Part shown: positions 51,709 to 62,092 of the stretch, piece by piece
Numbering within the stretch: position 1 is the first letter of the stretch
How the letters are laid out: each line of letters starts with the position of its first letter
Origin: Paractinoplanes ovalisporus
GTDB taxonomy: Bacteria; Actinomycetota; Actinomycetes; Mycobacteriales; Micromonosporaceae
Length of the DNA stretch: 64,000 nucleotides
NCBI RefSeq assembly: GCF_016834655.1
Contig: NZ_JAENHP010000033.1
Span: forward strand, 1 to 64,000
Reading direction: 5' to 3'
The notes under the pieces: generated by a model
Databases searched by the model: none
What the model was told of the DNA's origin: nothing
Seen by the model: only the letters and a program-made list of their open reading frames with translations
Program-made: the position numbers and the translations under genes

Positions 51709-52311
51709 ATGCCCGTACGCACCCGAGTCACCGTCCCCCTCCGCTACGCCGACGGTTACGCCACGACCGCCCAGATGGTCACGTTCGACGGCCTGTCCGA
51801 CGGCAAGGAGCACCTGGCGCTCGCGCTCGGCACGCCCGGCGAGTTCCCCCTCGTACGTCTGCATTCCGAATGCCTGACCGGCGAGGTGTTCGGCTCGCAG
51901 CGCTGCGACTGCGGCCCGCAGCTGCGCGAATCCGTCGAGCGGATCGCCGAGCGCGGGGGCTACCTGCTCTATCTGCGCCAGGAGGGCCGGGGCATCGGGC
52001 TCTACAACAAGCTCGACACGTACACCCTGCAGGACGCCGGGCTCGACACCTACCAGGCCAACCGCGCACTCGGGCACGGCGACGACCAGCGCGACTATGC
52101 CGCCGCCGCGCAGATGCTCACGGCCCTCGGGGCCACCACCGTCGACCTGCTGACCAACAATCCGGACAAGGTCGCCCAACTGCGCAAGAACCAGATTTCC
52201 GTACGGGAGGTCGTGCGCACCGGCGTGCACGCGTCCCCGGCCAACCGGCGTTACCTGGAGGCCAAGGTCGCCCACACCGGGCACACGATCGCCCTGGATG
52301 CCGTGCGTTGA
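51709..52311 (+). CDS. ribA: GTP cyclohydrolase II
   Basis: A 200-residue GTP cyclohydrolase II. Zinc ligands Cys in LHSECLTGEVFGSQRCDCG, the active-site RQEGRGIGLYNKL and the terminal NNPDKVAQLRKN are all present, so it should open the GTP ring for riboflavin synthesis. It stands alone, without a DHBP synthase domain or other rib genes, so it may be a second copy or serve another pathway that begins with this ring opening. Confidence 0.88.
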   Translation: MPVRTRVTVPLRYADGYATTAQMVTFDGLSDGKEHLALALGTPGEFPLVRLHSECLTGEVFGSQRCDCGPQLRESVERIAERGGYLLYLRQEGRGIGLYNKLDTYTLQDAGLDTYQANRALGHGDDQRDYAAAAQMLTALGATTVDLLTNNPDKVAQLRKNQISVREVVRTGVHASPANRRYLEAKVAHTGHTIALDAVR

Positions 52312-52360
52312 ATCACGCCCGCGCGGCTCAGGTTTCCGCGCGGGTGCCGAACAGGAGTTC

Positions 52361-52960
52361 GTGGGGATTGAGCGGATCAACTCGCGGATCGCGGACATCC
52401 AGAGCCGCATGATCGCGATGCAGACGCAACAGGCGGGCCGGAACGTGCAGGCCCAGTCGGCCAAGTCCGCGACGGGGGCCGAGGGCGGGTCCTTCGCCAG
52501 CGCCCTCGAGAGCGCGGTGGCCCAGACCGGCGCCGGCAAGACCTACACCCTCAACAGCAAGGGCATTCCGACCGAGCTGGCCGCCTACGGCAACGGCAAG
52601 ATCCCGGCCAATGCGCTCGAGCAGGTCGGCAACACCCGGCACAAGCTCTGGGCGCCGGCCGCCGAGTCGCTCAACCGGATGATCAACGACGCCAAGCGGG
52701 AAGGCGTCACCATCGGCATCACCGACTCCTACCGTCCGTACGAGGAACAGGTTGATCTCGCCCGCCGCAAGGGGCTCTATTCCCAGGGCGGGCTGGCGGC
52801 CAAGCCCGGAACCAGCGAACACGGCTGGGGCATGGCCACCGACCTCGACCTGAACTCGAAGGCGCAGGCGTGGATCCGCGCCAACGGCGAGAAGTACGGC
52901 TTCTCCGAGAACGTGCCGCGCGAGCCGTGGCACTGGGAGTACAAGCCGCCGACCGCCTGA
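52361..52960 (+). CDS. M15 family D-alanyl-D-alanine carboxypeptidase (VanY-like)
   Basis: A 199-residue protein. DSYRPYEEQVDLARRKG, GTSEHGWGMATDLDL (metal-binding His and Asp) and PREPWHWEYKPP (catalytic Glu and His) match M15 carboxypeptidases that trim peptidoglycan stem peptides. The N-terminus (IERINSRIADIQSRMIAMQ) is a helical, non-cleaved segment: there is no signal peptide. Start GTG 52361 follows an AGGAG. This architecture is seen in actinobacterial wall-remodelling or flagella-linked proteins. Export route unclear. Confidence 0.78.
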   Translation: MGIERINSRIADIQSRMIAMQTQQAGRNVQAQSAKSATGAEGGSFASALESAVAQTGAGKTYTLNSKGIPTELAAYGNGKIPANALEQVGNTRHKLWAPAAESLNRMINDAKREGVTIGITDSYRPYEEQVDLARRKGLYSQGGLAAKPGTSEHGWGMATDLDLNSKAQAWIRANGEKYGFSENVPREPWHWEYKPPTA

Positions 52961-52987
52961 GGTTCCGCGCACGGTGTTGATCGTTTC

Positions 52988-53039
52988 CGCACGCGGGCGT
53001 TGATGCTGACGTTTTACGCGCGGGCGTTGATGCTGATGT

Positions 53040-53058
<19 letters not shown>
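52988..53058. repeat. tandem copies of a methyltransferase gene end
   Basis: A 26 bp unit (CGCGCGGGCGTTGATGCTGA) occurs at about 52990 and 53017, with the third, diverged copy at 53043 being the real end of the convergent methyltransferase gene. Same duplication style as at 4144-4240 and 59023-59212. Confidence 0.75.
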
Positions 53059-54972
<1,914 letters not shown>

Positions 54973-55016
54973 CTTCCGCGGCGCCTTTCGTGGCCTGACT
55001 CCCGTCGCGGCATCCT

Positions 55017-55055
55017 GTGGAAGCCCGGCTCCCCATGGTGGAACCGGGCTTCCAC
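55017..55055 (+). terminator. stem-loop terminator after asd
   Basis: GTGGAAGCCCGG and CCGGGCTTCCAC form a perfect 12 bp stem around a 15 nt loop, 45 bp after the asd stop. No U-tract. Confidence 0.75.
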
Positions 55056-55129
55056 GGTCACCGCCTGGTCGACACCCGTGGCCGCCTGGGAACGGTCGTC
55101 GCCGTGCGGGTAGCGGACACTTCTGGCTG

Positions 55130-55312
55130 CGCCTCGTTCCCGCCACGGCTTGGCCTTGTTCCCGCGCCATGGCTTGGGCCTTGTTCCCACCGCGGCTTGG
55201 GCCTCGTTCCCGGCACGACTTGGGCCCCGTTCCCGCTCCACGGCTTGGGCCTCGTTCCCACCGCGTCCTGCGCCTCTCTCCCGCCTCGGCCCGCGGCTTG
55301 TTCCCGCCACGG
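55130..55312. repeat. 23-25 bp minisatellite, about eight copies
   Basis: A CTTGGGCCTYGTTCCC-type unit recurs with GTTCCC at 55136, 55158, 55183, 55206, 55229, 55254, a diverged one near 55276, and 55300. It fills most of the gene-free stretch 54973-55457; no reading frame there looks real. Confidence 0.85.
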
Positions 55313-55332
55313 TTACGAAACCGCGTTAGCTC

Positions 55333-55367
55333 AAAACCGCCCTGGTCACACGGCCGGGGCGGTTTTT
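55333..55367. terminator. intrinsic terminator with A- and T-tracts
   Basis: AAAACCGCCCTGG pairs with CCGGGGCGGTTTTT around an 8 nt loop. It has both an upstream A-run and a downstream T-run, so it works in either direction. Unusual U-tract for this GC-rich genome. Confidence 0.85.
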
Positions 55368-55457
55368 GTTGTCCTTGCCTCACCCTCCAATGTGGAAATC
55401 TAGGACATTTTGCCCGAATCGGTGGCGGATGGTCGGTTTGAGGTGCAGAGTGATTGC

Positions 55458-55661
55458 ATGAGCGACAGTGGGCCCGGCGGAGGCTACTTCTGGTGCCTTC
55501 GCCACCATCGGGTCGAGAGCGGCGACGACGTGTGTCCCGCTCAATATCGACTCGGCCCCTACGCCACGGCCGACGAAGCTGAGCGAGCGCTCGAGACTGT
55601 CGAGAAGCGCAACGCCGAGTGGGACGCCGAGGATGCCCGCTGGACCGGGGAGGCCGGCTGA
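55458..55661 (+). CDS. small conserved hypothetical protein
   Basis: A 67-residue protein: GGGYFWCLRHHRVESGDDVC, then RLGPYATADEAERALETVEK. The pattern YFWCxxHHxVE...C...RLGPYxTxxEA is a small family common in actinobacteria upstream of various genes; the two Cys and two His could bind metal. ATG at 55458 is chosen because the upstream in-frame residues are poor. It ends 133 bp before the histone-like gene. Confidence 0.72.
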   Translation: MSDSGPGGGYFWCLRHHRVESGDDVCPAQYRLGPYATADEAERALETVEKRNAEWDAEDARWTGEAG

Positions 55662-55794
55662 CGCCGGTGCCGGCCCCCGAGACCATGCCGCACCACTGAT
55701 CGCCCTCATCGATCGTTGCAGTCTCCGGGCGGGGACAAGCCCGCAGACGTACGCGCATCACTCGCGCAGTCATTCGCAAGGAGGAACACCCCAG

Positions 55795-58700
55795 ATGGCC
55801 GTTGCCAAAAAGGCCCCCGATTCTGCTTCCAGAGCGGACAAAAACCGTATTTCGCGTACGTCGGCGCGCGAGCCCACGGCCGCCGCGTCGCGATCCGCGG
55901 GGTCTCGTTCGGGTGCTGTTCGTTCTGGGACGGTGGCCGCTCGAAGCGCGACGGCGGCCAAGGGTGTGACCGCGTCTGGTAAGTCCGTTACCGCGCGGGG
56001 TACGACGGCCGCCGCCAAGTCTGTTGGCGGCGCGAAGAGTGTTGGCGCTGCGAAGTCGGCCGCCGCGAAGCCGGGATCCGCGAAGACGGCGGCGGCCAAG
56101 ATCGGTGCTACGAAGGTGGCTGTTGCTAAGGCGAGCGCCGCTAAGACCGCAACCACCAAGGCGGCCGCTGCGAAGTCGGGGGCCGCGAAGACGGCGGCGG
56201 CCAAGATCGGCGCTACGAAGGTGGCTGTTGCTAAGGCGAGCGCCGCCAAGACCGCAACCACCAAGGCGACCGCTGCGAAGTCGGCCACTGCGAAGTCGGG
56301 GCCCGCGAAGACGGCAGCGGCGAAGGCCGGTGCTGCGAAGACGGCCGCCGCGACGGCAACCACCAAAGCGGCCGCCGCGAAGTCGGCCGCTGTGAAGACT
56401 GCAGCCACCAAAGCGGCCGCTGCGAAAACGGGCGCTGCGAAAACGGGCGCTGCGAACACTGGCGCTGTGAAGTCCGCTGGCACCAAGACTGCTGCCGCGG
56501 CGGGGGCGGGCAAGATTGCCGGCTCGAAGGCGGCTTCCGCGTCCAAGCCGGCGGTGGGTAAGGCGATTGCGCCCAAGCAGCGGACGGCGGGCACCGCCGC
56601 ACGCGGCGGCGCCGCGAAGCTGGCCACGACCAAGGCCTCTGCGACTGGGACTTCCGCGGCCAAGGCGGCGGGGACCAAGGCGCCGGCGGGCCGGGCGAGC
56701 GCGGGTAAGACGAGTGCTGGCAAGGGATCCGCGACCGCGACGGCACGTGCCGGGGGCAAGTCGGGAAGCTCCACGAGCGCGCCTTCGTCCACGATGGGCC
56801 GACTGGGTGGCGCGGCGGGAACCGACGCGACGGCCCGGACCGCTGCGGTTCGGGGGAGTGCGACGGCGCGGGCCGCTGCGGTTCGGGGGAGTGCGACGGC
56901 GCGGACCGCGGATGCGACTGCTGAGGGCGCTGGTGGTGTGACGGCGGCGAAAGCGGCCCGGGCCAATGGCGCGACCTCGCGGGCGGGTTCGGGGGCCAGG
57001 AAGAGCACCGCTTCGGCTGCGGCCGCGGTGAAGGCGGCCTCGGCCGCCAAGAAGGCGACCACCGCCGCCCGGACGGCGGCGGGGGCGGCAACCGGGGTGG
57101 CCAGGGTTCCGGCCAGCCGCGGTGCGACCAAGACGGCGGCTATCAAGGCTGGGGCGATGACAACAGCGAGCAAGACGACCGCGGCCAAGGCCGCCAAGAA
57201 GACGGCGGCGGCCAAGACCACTACGGCGACCCGGAAGACCACGGCCGCGGCCAGCAGCGCCACGGCTTCTCGTAAGGCGACGACCGTGTCGGCGACCGGC
57301 AGCGCTTCGGGCGCGAAGAAGGCCGCCGGTGGCGCCGGGGGCCGGAAGGTGGCCGCGGCGGCCAGCGGGTCGGGAACGCGGAAGGTGACCGCGGCGGCGG
57401 GCGGTTCCGGCACGCGGAAGGTGACTGCAGCGGCCGGCGGCTCGGGTGCGCGGAAGGTGACTGCGGCGGCGGGCGGTTCCGGCACGCGGAAGGTGACGGC
57501 TGCGGCTGGGAGTGCTTCGGGGGCGCGGAAGGTGACTGCCGCGGCTGGTAGTGCTTCTGGTGCGCGGAAGGTGACCGCGGCGGCTGACAGCACGACGGCT
57601 GCTCGGAAGACGACCACGGCGGCGGCCAAGAAGGCGGCGGGTGGCGGCACTGCGGCTGCGCGGAAGGCTACGGCGGCTGCGGAAAGTGCTACGGCGGCCC
57701 GGAAGACGACGACGGCGACGGCGGCCAAGAGCACGACTGCGGCCAAGAGCGCCACCGCGGCCAAGAGCACAGCGGCGGCCAAGAAGACTGCGGCCAAGGC
57801 GACTACGCGGCCGGCCACCAAGTCGTCGGCCAAGAACGGGCCTGCTACCAAGGCTTCGGCCACGAGCGCCGCCGCGGGAACGGCGGCGGCCAAGAAGGCG
57901 GGTGCCGGCAAGGCTTCGGCCAAGACCACTACGGCCAAGGCGGCCAAGGCGGTTACCGCGGCCAAGGCGGCTACCGCGGCGGCCCGGACCGCTACGGCGT
58001 CGGCCAACAAGGCTGCGGCCGGCACGGCCCGTGCGGGTTACAACCGCAGCACCACCGCTTCGGCCAACCGGGCCGCGGCCGGCGCCGCCAAGAGTGGCAC
58101 CAACCGCGCCACGGCCTCGGCCGATCGCAGCTCGGCGGCTTCGGCCAACCGGGCGGCGGCCGCTGCGGCCAAGGCGGGCGCCAAGTCGACGGCGGCCGCG
58201 AAGAAGGCGACCGCGGCCCGGAAGGCGGCCGCTACGAAGTCGACGGCCCCGAAGTCGGCTGCCACGAAGTCGACGGCCGCGAAGCCCACGGCGACGAAGG
58301 CGGCGAAGTCGACGGCTGCGAAGAGCACGGCGACGAAGGCAGCGAAGTCGACCGCCGCGAAGAGCACGGCCGCGAAGGCAACGAAGTCGACCGCGGCGAA
58401 GAGCACGGCGACGAAGGCGGCGACCAAGAAGGCGGCGCCGGCCAAGAAGGCTGCGACGGCGAAGAAGGCCGCCCCGGCCAAGACCGCCGCCAAGAAGGCA
58501 GCGCCCGCGAAGACCGCGGCGAAGAAGGCCCCGGCCAAGACCGCGACCAAGAGCGCGGCCAGGCCGGCGACCAAGGCCGTCGCCAAGAAAGCGCCGGCCC
58601 GGAAGGCGACCACCGCCAAGGCCGCCCCCGCGAAGAAGACGACGGCGCCGCGTTCGCTCGGGCGTACGGCTGTGGAGGGCACCACCAGGACCGCGAGCGG

Positions 58701-59022
58701 AGCCGGCAGCCGGTCGGCCGTCGCGAAGGTGGCCGGTCTGAGCCCGGTGGCCTCGCGGGGCGGCAACAAGCCCGCGGCCACGCCGACGGCCAAGCGGAGC
58801 ACAACGAACGAGGCGGGCGCGACCCGGGGCCGGGCCACCCGGTCGGCGAACACGCCGCGGGCGGCGGCGACCACCAAGAACTCGTCGACCAACCGGGCCC
58901 GGGTCAGCAAGGCGGCCTCGGCCGCGGCGGCTCGCCAGGCCGCGCTGGGCAACACCCCGGCCGCGGACATGATGGACGCGCCGGTCACGACCGCTCGCAA
59001 GGCGGCCGCGCGCCGGCGCTGA
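55795..59022 (+). CDS. very long Lys/Ala-rich histone H1-like protein
   Basis: A 1075-residue low-complexity protein. It starts MAVAKKAPDSASRADKNRIS and then is dominated by AAAKK/AKTAAAK repeats rich in Ala, Lys, Thr and Ser, similar to the tails of AlgP, HU-type Hup proteins and eukaryotic H1. Blocks include KTAAAKIGATKVAVAKASAA repeated near residue 95 and 130, ARKVTAAAGGSG repeated about seven times near 520-600, and KSTATKAAKSTAAK near 840. The basic charge is spread over the whole chain, so it should coat or condense DNA. AAGGAGG precedes the ATG. No globular domain. Copy numbers are likely variable. Confidence 0.8.
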   Translation: MAVAKKAPDSASRADKNRISRTSAREPTAAASRSAGSRSGAVRSGTVAARSATAAKGVTASGKSVTARGTTAAAKSVGGAKSVGAAKSAAAKPGSAKTAAAKIGATKVAVAKASAAKTATTKAAAAKSGAAKTAAAKIGATKVAVAKASAAKTATTKATAAKSATAKSGPAKTAAAKAGAAKTAAATATTKAAAAKSAAVKTAATKAAAAKTGAAKTGAANTGAVKSAGTKTAAAAGAGKIAGSKAASASKPAVGKAIAPKQRTAGTAARGGAAKLATTKASATGTSAAKAAGTKAPAGRASAGKTSAGKGSATATARAGGKSGSSTSAPSSTMGRLGGAAGTDATARTAAVRGSATARAAAVRGSATARTADATAEGAGGVTAAKAARANGATSRAGSGARKSTASAAAAVKAASAAKKATTAARTAAGAATGVARVPASRGATKTAAIKAGAMTTASKTTAAKAAKKTAAAKTTTATRKTTAAASSATASRKATTVSATGSASGAKKAAGGAGGRKVAAAASGSGTRKVTAAAGGSGTRKVTAAAGGSGARKVTAAAGGSGTRKVTAAAGSASGARKVTAAAGSASGARKVTAAADSTTAARKTTTAAAKKAAGGGTAAARKATAAAESATAARKTTTATAAKSTTAAKSATAAKSTAAAKKTAAKATTRPATKSSAKNGPATKASATSAAAGTAAAKKAGAGKASAKTTTAKAAKAVTAAKAATAAARTATASANKAAAGTARAGYNRSTTASANRAAAGAAKSGTNRATASADRSSAASANRAAAAAAKAGAKSTAAAKKATAARKAAATKSTAPKSAATKSTAAKPTATKAAKSTAAKSTATKAAKSTAAKSTAAKATKSTAAKSTATKAATKKAAPAKKAATAKKAAPAKTAAKKAAPAKTAAKKAPAKTATKSAARPATKAVAKKAPARKATTAKAAPAKKTTAPRSLGRTAVEGTTRTASGAGSRSAVAKVAGLSPVASRGGNKPAATPTAKRSTTNEAGATRGRATRSANTPRAAATTKNSSTNRARVSKAASAAAARQAALGNTPAADMMDAPVTTARKAAARRR
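56080..56270 (+). repeat. 90+ bp repeat within histone-like gene
   Basis: The DNA around 56085 and 56187 encoding SAKTAAAKIGATKVAVAKAS is nearly identical, a recent duplication inside the gene. Confidence 0.6.
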
Positions 59023-59212
59023 ACGACCGCGATGCCGACCGCGACCGCCCGCCAGGTGGCCGCGCGGCGACTTTGTACGGCCGCTCGCGAGGTGGCCGCA
59101 CGGTGCTGAACGACCGTGGTGTCGACTGCGGCTGCCCGGGAGGTGGTCGCAACCGGCGCTGAATGACCGCGATGCTGGTCGCGAACGGCCCAAGGTGGCC
59201 GCGCGGTGGAGC
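59023..59212. repeat. degenerate copies of the histone-like gene end
   Basis: After the stop, sequence related to GACCGCTCGCAAGGCGGCCG and to GGCGCTGAACGACCGCGATG recurs about four times in diverged form. These look like duplicated and decaying copies of the last 50 bp of the gene. Confidence 0.65.
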
Positions 59213-59220
59213 TGGACGAC

Positions 59221-59266
59221 CGTACGAACGAGGGCCGCGCCGACGGGCGTGGCCCTTGTTCGTACG
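59221..59266 (+). terminator. 16 bp stem-loop terminator
   Basis: CGTACGAACGAGGGCC pairs with GGCCCTTGTTCGTACG (one mismatch) around a 14 nt loop. It lies just before the RNB gene start and ends the histone-like transcription unit. Confidence 0.75.
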
Positions 59267-59287
59267 GGAAGCTGGTAGGAATGATCC

Positions 59288-60703
59288 GTGCCGATCAGAC
59301 GGGTGTGGGCGCCGCGCATTGACTTCGACTCGCTGCGTGGCGAGCTCAGGCTGCCCGGTGAGTTTCCGGCCGATGCCCTGGCCGAAGCCGAAGCCGCCGC
59401 CTCGGGGCCGCCCCCGCCGGGCGCCGACCGCACCGACGTGCCGTTCGTGACGCTCGACCCGGCCACGTCCAAGGATCTCGACCAGGCCATGCATCTGAGC
59501 CGGCGGCCCGGCGGTGGCTACCGCGTGCTCTACGCGATCGCCGACGTGGCCTCCTACGTACGGCCGGGTGGGCCCCTCGAGGCCGAGACCTGGGTGCGCG
59601 GTCAGACGATCTATCTGCCGGACGGGCGGATCCCGCTGCACCCGCCGGTGCTCAGTGAGGACGCGGTCAGCCTCTTCCCCGACGTCGACCGGGCCGCCGT
59701 GGTGTGGACGATCGACCTCGACGCCGACGGCGCGACCACCTCGGTCGCCCTGGAACGGGCGGTGGTCCGCAGCCGGGCCAAGCTCAACTACGAGGCCGTG
59801 CAGCAGCAGGTCGACGCGGGTGAGGCGCCGGAACCGCTGGCGCTGCTGACCGAACTGGGCACGCTGCTGGCGGCGCGGGCCTCCGAGCGGGGCGCGGTCA
59901 ACCTGCCGCTGCCCGAGCAGGAGGTCGAACCGCACGACGGCGGCTGGCGGCTGGTGCTGCGGGCGCCGCTGCCGGTCGAGGAGCACAACGCGCAGATCTC
60001 CCTGCTCACCGGCATGGCGGCGGCCGATCTGATGCTGCGCGGCGGGGTCGGACTGCTGCGCACGATGCCGCCGCCGAAGCCCGAGGCGGTCATGAAGCTG
60101 CAGGCCGCGGCGAAGTCGCTGGGTGTGTTGTGGCCGGCCGGGGCCCAGGTCGGCACCGTGGTCGCGTCGGTCGATCCGGCCAGTCCGCGCGGGGCGGCGT
60201 TCCTCGACCAGGCCGCCGATCTGCTGCGGGGTGCGGCCTACACGCCGTTCGACGGAACGCCGCCCGAGCAGACCGGGCACGGTGGTGTCGGAGCGCCGTA
60301 CGCGCATGTCACCGCCCCGCTGCGGAGGCTGGCCGACCGGTACGCCACCGAGGTGTGCCTGGCGGTCGCGGCCGGCGCGACGATCCCGGAGTGGGCGCGG
60401 GCGGCGCTGCCCCGGCTGCCCAAGGCGATGTCGGAGTCGGACCGGCTCGCCGGCGCGGCCAACCGGGGCGCGATCGACCTGGCCGAGGCCGTGCTGCTGG
60501 AACACCGGGTCGGCGAGCTGTTCGAGGCGGGCGTGGTCGACCTGGACAACCCGTCGAAGGGCCGGCCGCCGGGCGGCACGGTCGCGATCGACGAGCCGGC
60601 CGTGCGCGCCCGCTGCCTGGGGGCGCTGTCTCTCGGCGTACGGATCCAGGCCCGTCTCACCGTGGCCGACCCGGTCACGCGGAAGGTGCAGTTCGAGGTA
60701 TGA
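59288..60703 (+). CDS. RNB-domain exoribonuclease (RNase II/R family) without flanking OB domains
   Basis: A 471-residue protein. It contains the RNB catalytic core: VTLDPATSKDLDQAMHLSRR (acidic metal ligands), YAIADVASYVRPGGPLEAET and APYAHVTAPLRRLADRYATE. The N-terminal cold-shock and C-terminal S1 domains of RNase II/R are absent. GTG start with TAGGAAT close upstream suggests a leaderless or weakly translated mRNA. Its last 29 bp overlap a convergent MarR gene. It likely degrades RNA 3' to 5'. Confidence 0.9.
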   Translation: MPIRRVWAPRIDFDSLRGELRLPGEFPADALAEAEAAASGPPPPGADRTDVPFVTLDPATSKDLDQAMHLSRRPGGGYRVLYAIADVASYVRPGGPLEAETWVRGQTIYLPDGRIPLHPPVLSEDAVSLFPDVDRAAVVWTIDLDADGATTSVALERAVVRSRAKLNYEAVQQQVDAGEAPEPLALLTELGTLLAARASERGAVNLPLPEQEVEPHDGGWRLVLRAPLPVEEHNAQISLLTGMAAADLMLRGGVGLLRTMPPPKPEAVMKLQAAAKSLGVLWPAGAQVGTVVASVDPASPRGAAFLDQAADLLRGAAYTPFDGTPPEQTGHGGVGAPYAHVTAPLRRLADRYATEVCLAVAAGATIPEWARAALPRLPKAMSESDRLAGAANRGAIDLAEAVLLEHRVGELFEAGVVDLDNPSKGRPPGGTVAIDEPAVRARCLGALSLGVRIQARLTVADPVTRKVQFEV

Positions 60704-61097
60704 GCCGCTGGGCCAGGACGGTCAGCGCCCGGCGGTCGTCCTCGGAGAGGCCCGCGGCGAACGATTCGATGCGCTCGGCGAACTCGGCCGCCCCCTGACG
60801 GGCCAGCCGTAGCCCGTCCTCGGTGATCGACACGAGGACCACGCGGCGGTCGGAGGCGCTGGGCGTGCGGGTGACCAGGCCGCGGCGCTCGGCCCGGTCG
60901 ACCAGGCCGCTGATCGACGACTTGTCGAGCCCGAGGTGACGGCCCAGGTCCTGCATGGTCGGCTGGTGGTCGCGCAGCACCCCGAGCAGCCGGGTCTGGA
61001 TCAGCGACAGGTCGTGCCGCCCGGCGATCTCGGCCAGCGCGTTCTGCACGAGGAACGACAGCTGGGCGAGCGCATCGACAAAATTTTCATCGGCCAC
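60675..61097 (-). CDS. MarR family regulator
   Basis: A 140-residue regulator. LSLIQTRLLGVLRDHQPTMQ and LGRHLGLDKSSISGLVDRAE, then RRGLVTRTPSASDRRVVLVS, is a standard MarR winged helix. GTG start. Divergent from an MDR oxidoreductase across a 77 bp gap that contains palindromic operators, so it should repress that enzyme. Its 3' end overlaps the RNB gene. Confidence 0.88.
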   Translation of the reverse strand: MADENFVDALAQLSFLVQNALAEIAGRHDLSLIQTRLLGVLRDHQPTMQDLGRHLGLDKSSISGLVDRAERRGLVTRTPSASDRRVVLVSITEDGLRLARQGAAEFAERIESFAAGLSEDDRRALTVLAQRLIPRTAPSA

Positions 61098-61121
61098 GGG
61101 GGGATCCTATCCGAGAAGGTA

Positions 61122-61151
61122 CGTGGTACAAACTAATTAGTACGTGCCACG
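61122..61151. promoter_or_regulatory. MarR-type operator
   Basis: ACTAATTAGT (61132-61141) is a perfect 10 bp palindrome inside a wider dyad CGTGG-N20-CCACG, and ACAAACTAA/ACGAACTAA repeats flank it. It is 34 bp from the oxidoreductase start and 35 bp from the MarR start. Confidence 0.65.
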
Positions 61152-61174
61152 AACTAAACCTCGGGGAGGATGTC

Positions 61175-62092
61175 ATGAAGATCCACGCAGCGGTCGTGAG
61201 CTCGTTCGACCGCCCACCCGCGTACGAACCGTTCGACCTGCCCGACTTCGAGGGCGGCGACGACTTGGCGGTGGCCGACGTGCTGGCCGTCGGGCTGCAC
61301 CCGCGGGTGCGCAGCGGAGCGTCGGGCCGCCACTACACGAGCACCGGGAAGCTGCCGATGGTGCCGGGCGTCGACGGTGTCGGCCGGCTGGCGGACGGCC
61401 GTACGGTCTACTTCGTCGCCGACGACGACCTGACCGGCCCGATGGCGACCCGCACGGTGATCGACACCCGCCGCAGCGTCGACCTGCCCGCGGGCGCCGA
61501 CCCCGTGATGATCGCGGCCGCCATGAACCCGGCCATGTCGTCCTGGGTCGCCCTGCGCCGCCGGGTGCCGCTGCGGGCCGGCCAGTCGGTGCTGGTGCTG
61601 GGCGCGGGCGGCAACGCGGGGGGCATGGCGATGCGGGTCGCGTCGCTGCTCGGCGCCGGTCGGGTCGTCGGCGCGGCCCGCCGCCCGTCCGGTCCCGACG
61701 TCGTCGCCCTGTCCGATGTGGCCTCCGTGGCCGCCGAGGCCGATGTGGTGCTCGACTACCTGTGGGGCGCCCCCGCCGCCGAGGCGATGATGGCGATCCT
61801 GCGGGCCCGCCCCGACCGCGGCCGCGAACTCAACTGGATCCAGATCGGCTCGGTCGCGGGCCCGACGATCGAGCTGCCCTCGGTGGCGTTGCGCTCGGCC
61901 AACTTCCGCCTGCTGGGCAACGGCCAGGGCGCGGTGTCGGCGCGGGCCTACCTAGCCGAACTGCCCTCCCTGATCGACGAGATCACGGCCGGCCGGCTGT
62001 CGCTGAAGACCCGGACCGTCCCGCTGGCCGACGTCGAGGCGGCCTGGACCACCCCGGAGCAGCCCGGCGTGCGCACCGTCCTCGTGCCTTAG
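61175..62092 (+). CDS. MDR family zinc-independent quinone oxidoreductase-like protein
   Basis: A 305-residue medium-chain dehydrogenase. KLPMVPGVDGVGRLADGRTV is the GroES-like part; SVLVLGAGGNAGGMAMRVAS is the nucleotide-binding fold. The zinc-binding Cys residues of alcohol dehydrogenases are absent, so it belongs with quinone or enoyl reductases. GGGGAGGA precedes the ATG. Divergent from and likely repressed by the MarR gene; its substrate may be a toxic quinone or carbonyl. Confidence 0.85.
   Translation: MKIHAAVVSSFDRPPAYEPFDLPDFEGGDDLAVADVLAVGLHPRVRSGASGRHYTSTGKLPMVPGVDGVGRLADGRTVYFVADDDLTGPMATRTVIDTRRSVDLPAGADPVMIAAAMNPAMSSWVALRRRVPLRAGQSVLVLGAGGNAGGMAMRVASLLGAGRVVGAARRPSGPDVVALSDVASVAAEADVVLDYLWGAPAAEAMMAILRARPDRGRELNWIQIGSVAGPTIELPSVALRSANFRLLGNGQGAVSARAYLAELPSLIDEITAGRLSLKTRTVPLADVEAAWTTPEQPGVRTVLVP

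Noticed and set aside
55130-55312. CRISPR array
   Set aside because: Unit is 23-25 bp and imperfect with no spacers, and no cas genes are present.
55770-58025. 751-codon minus-strand frame, Ala/Val-rich and apparently membrane-like
   Set aside because: It is the reverse complement of the AAG/GCC-rich repeat, not a membrane protein; no start signal.
57641-58741. Arg-rich plus-strand frame inside the histone-like gene
   Set aside because: Shifted frame of the same repeats; the main frame has the ribosome site and a complete, consistent composition.
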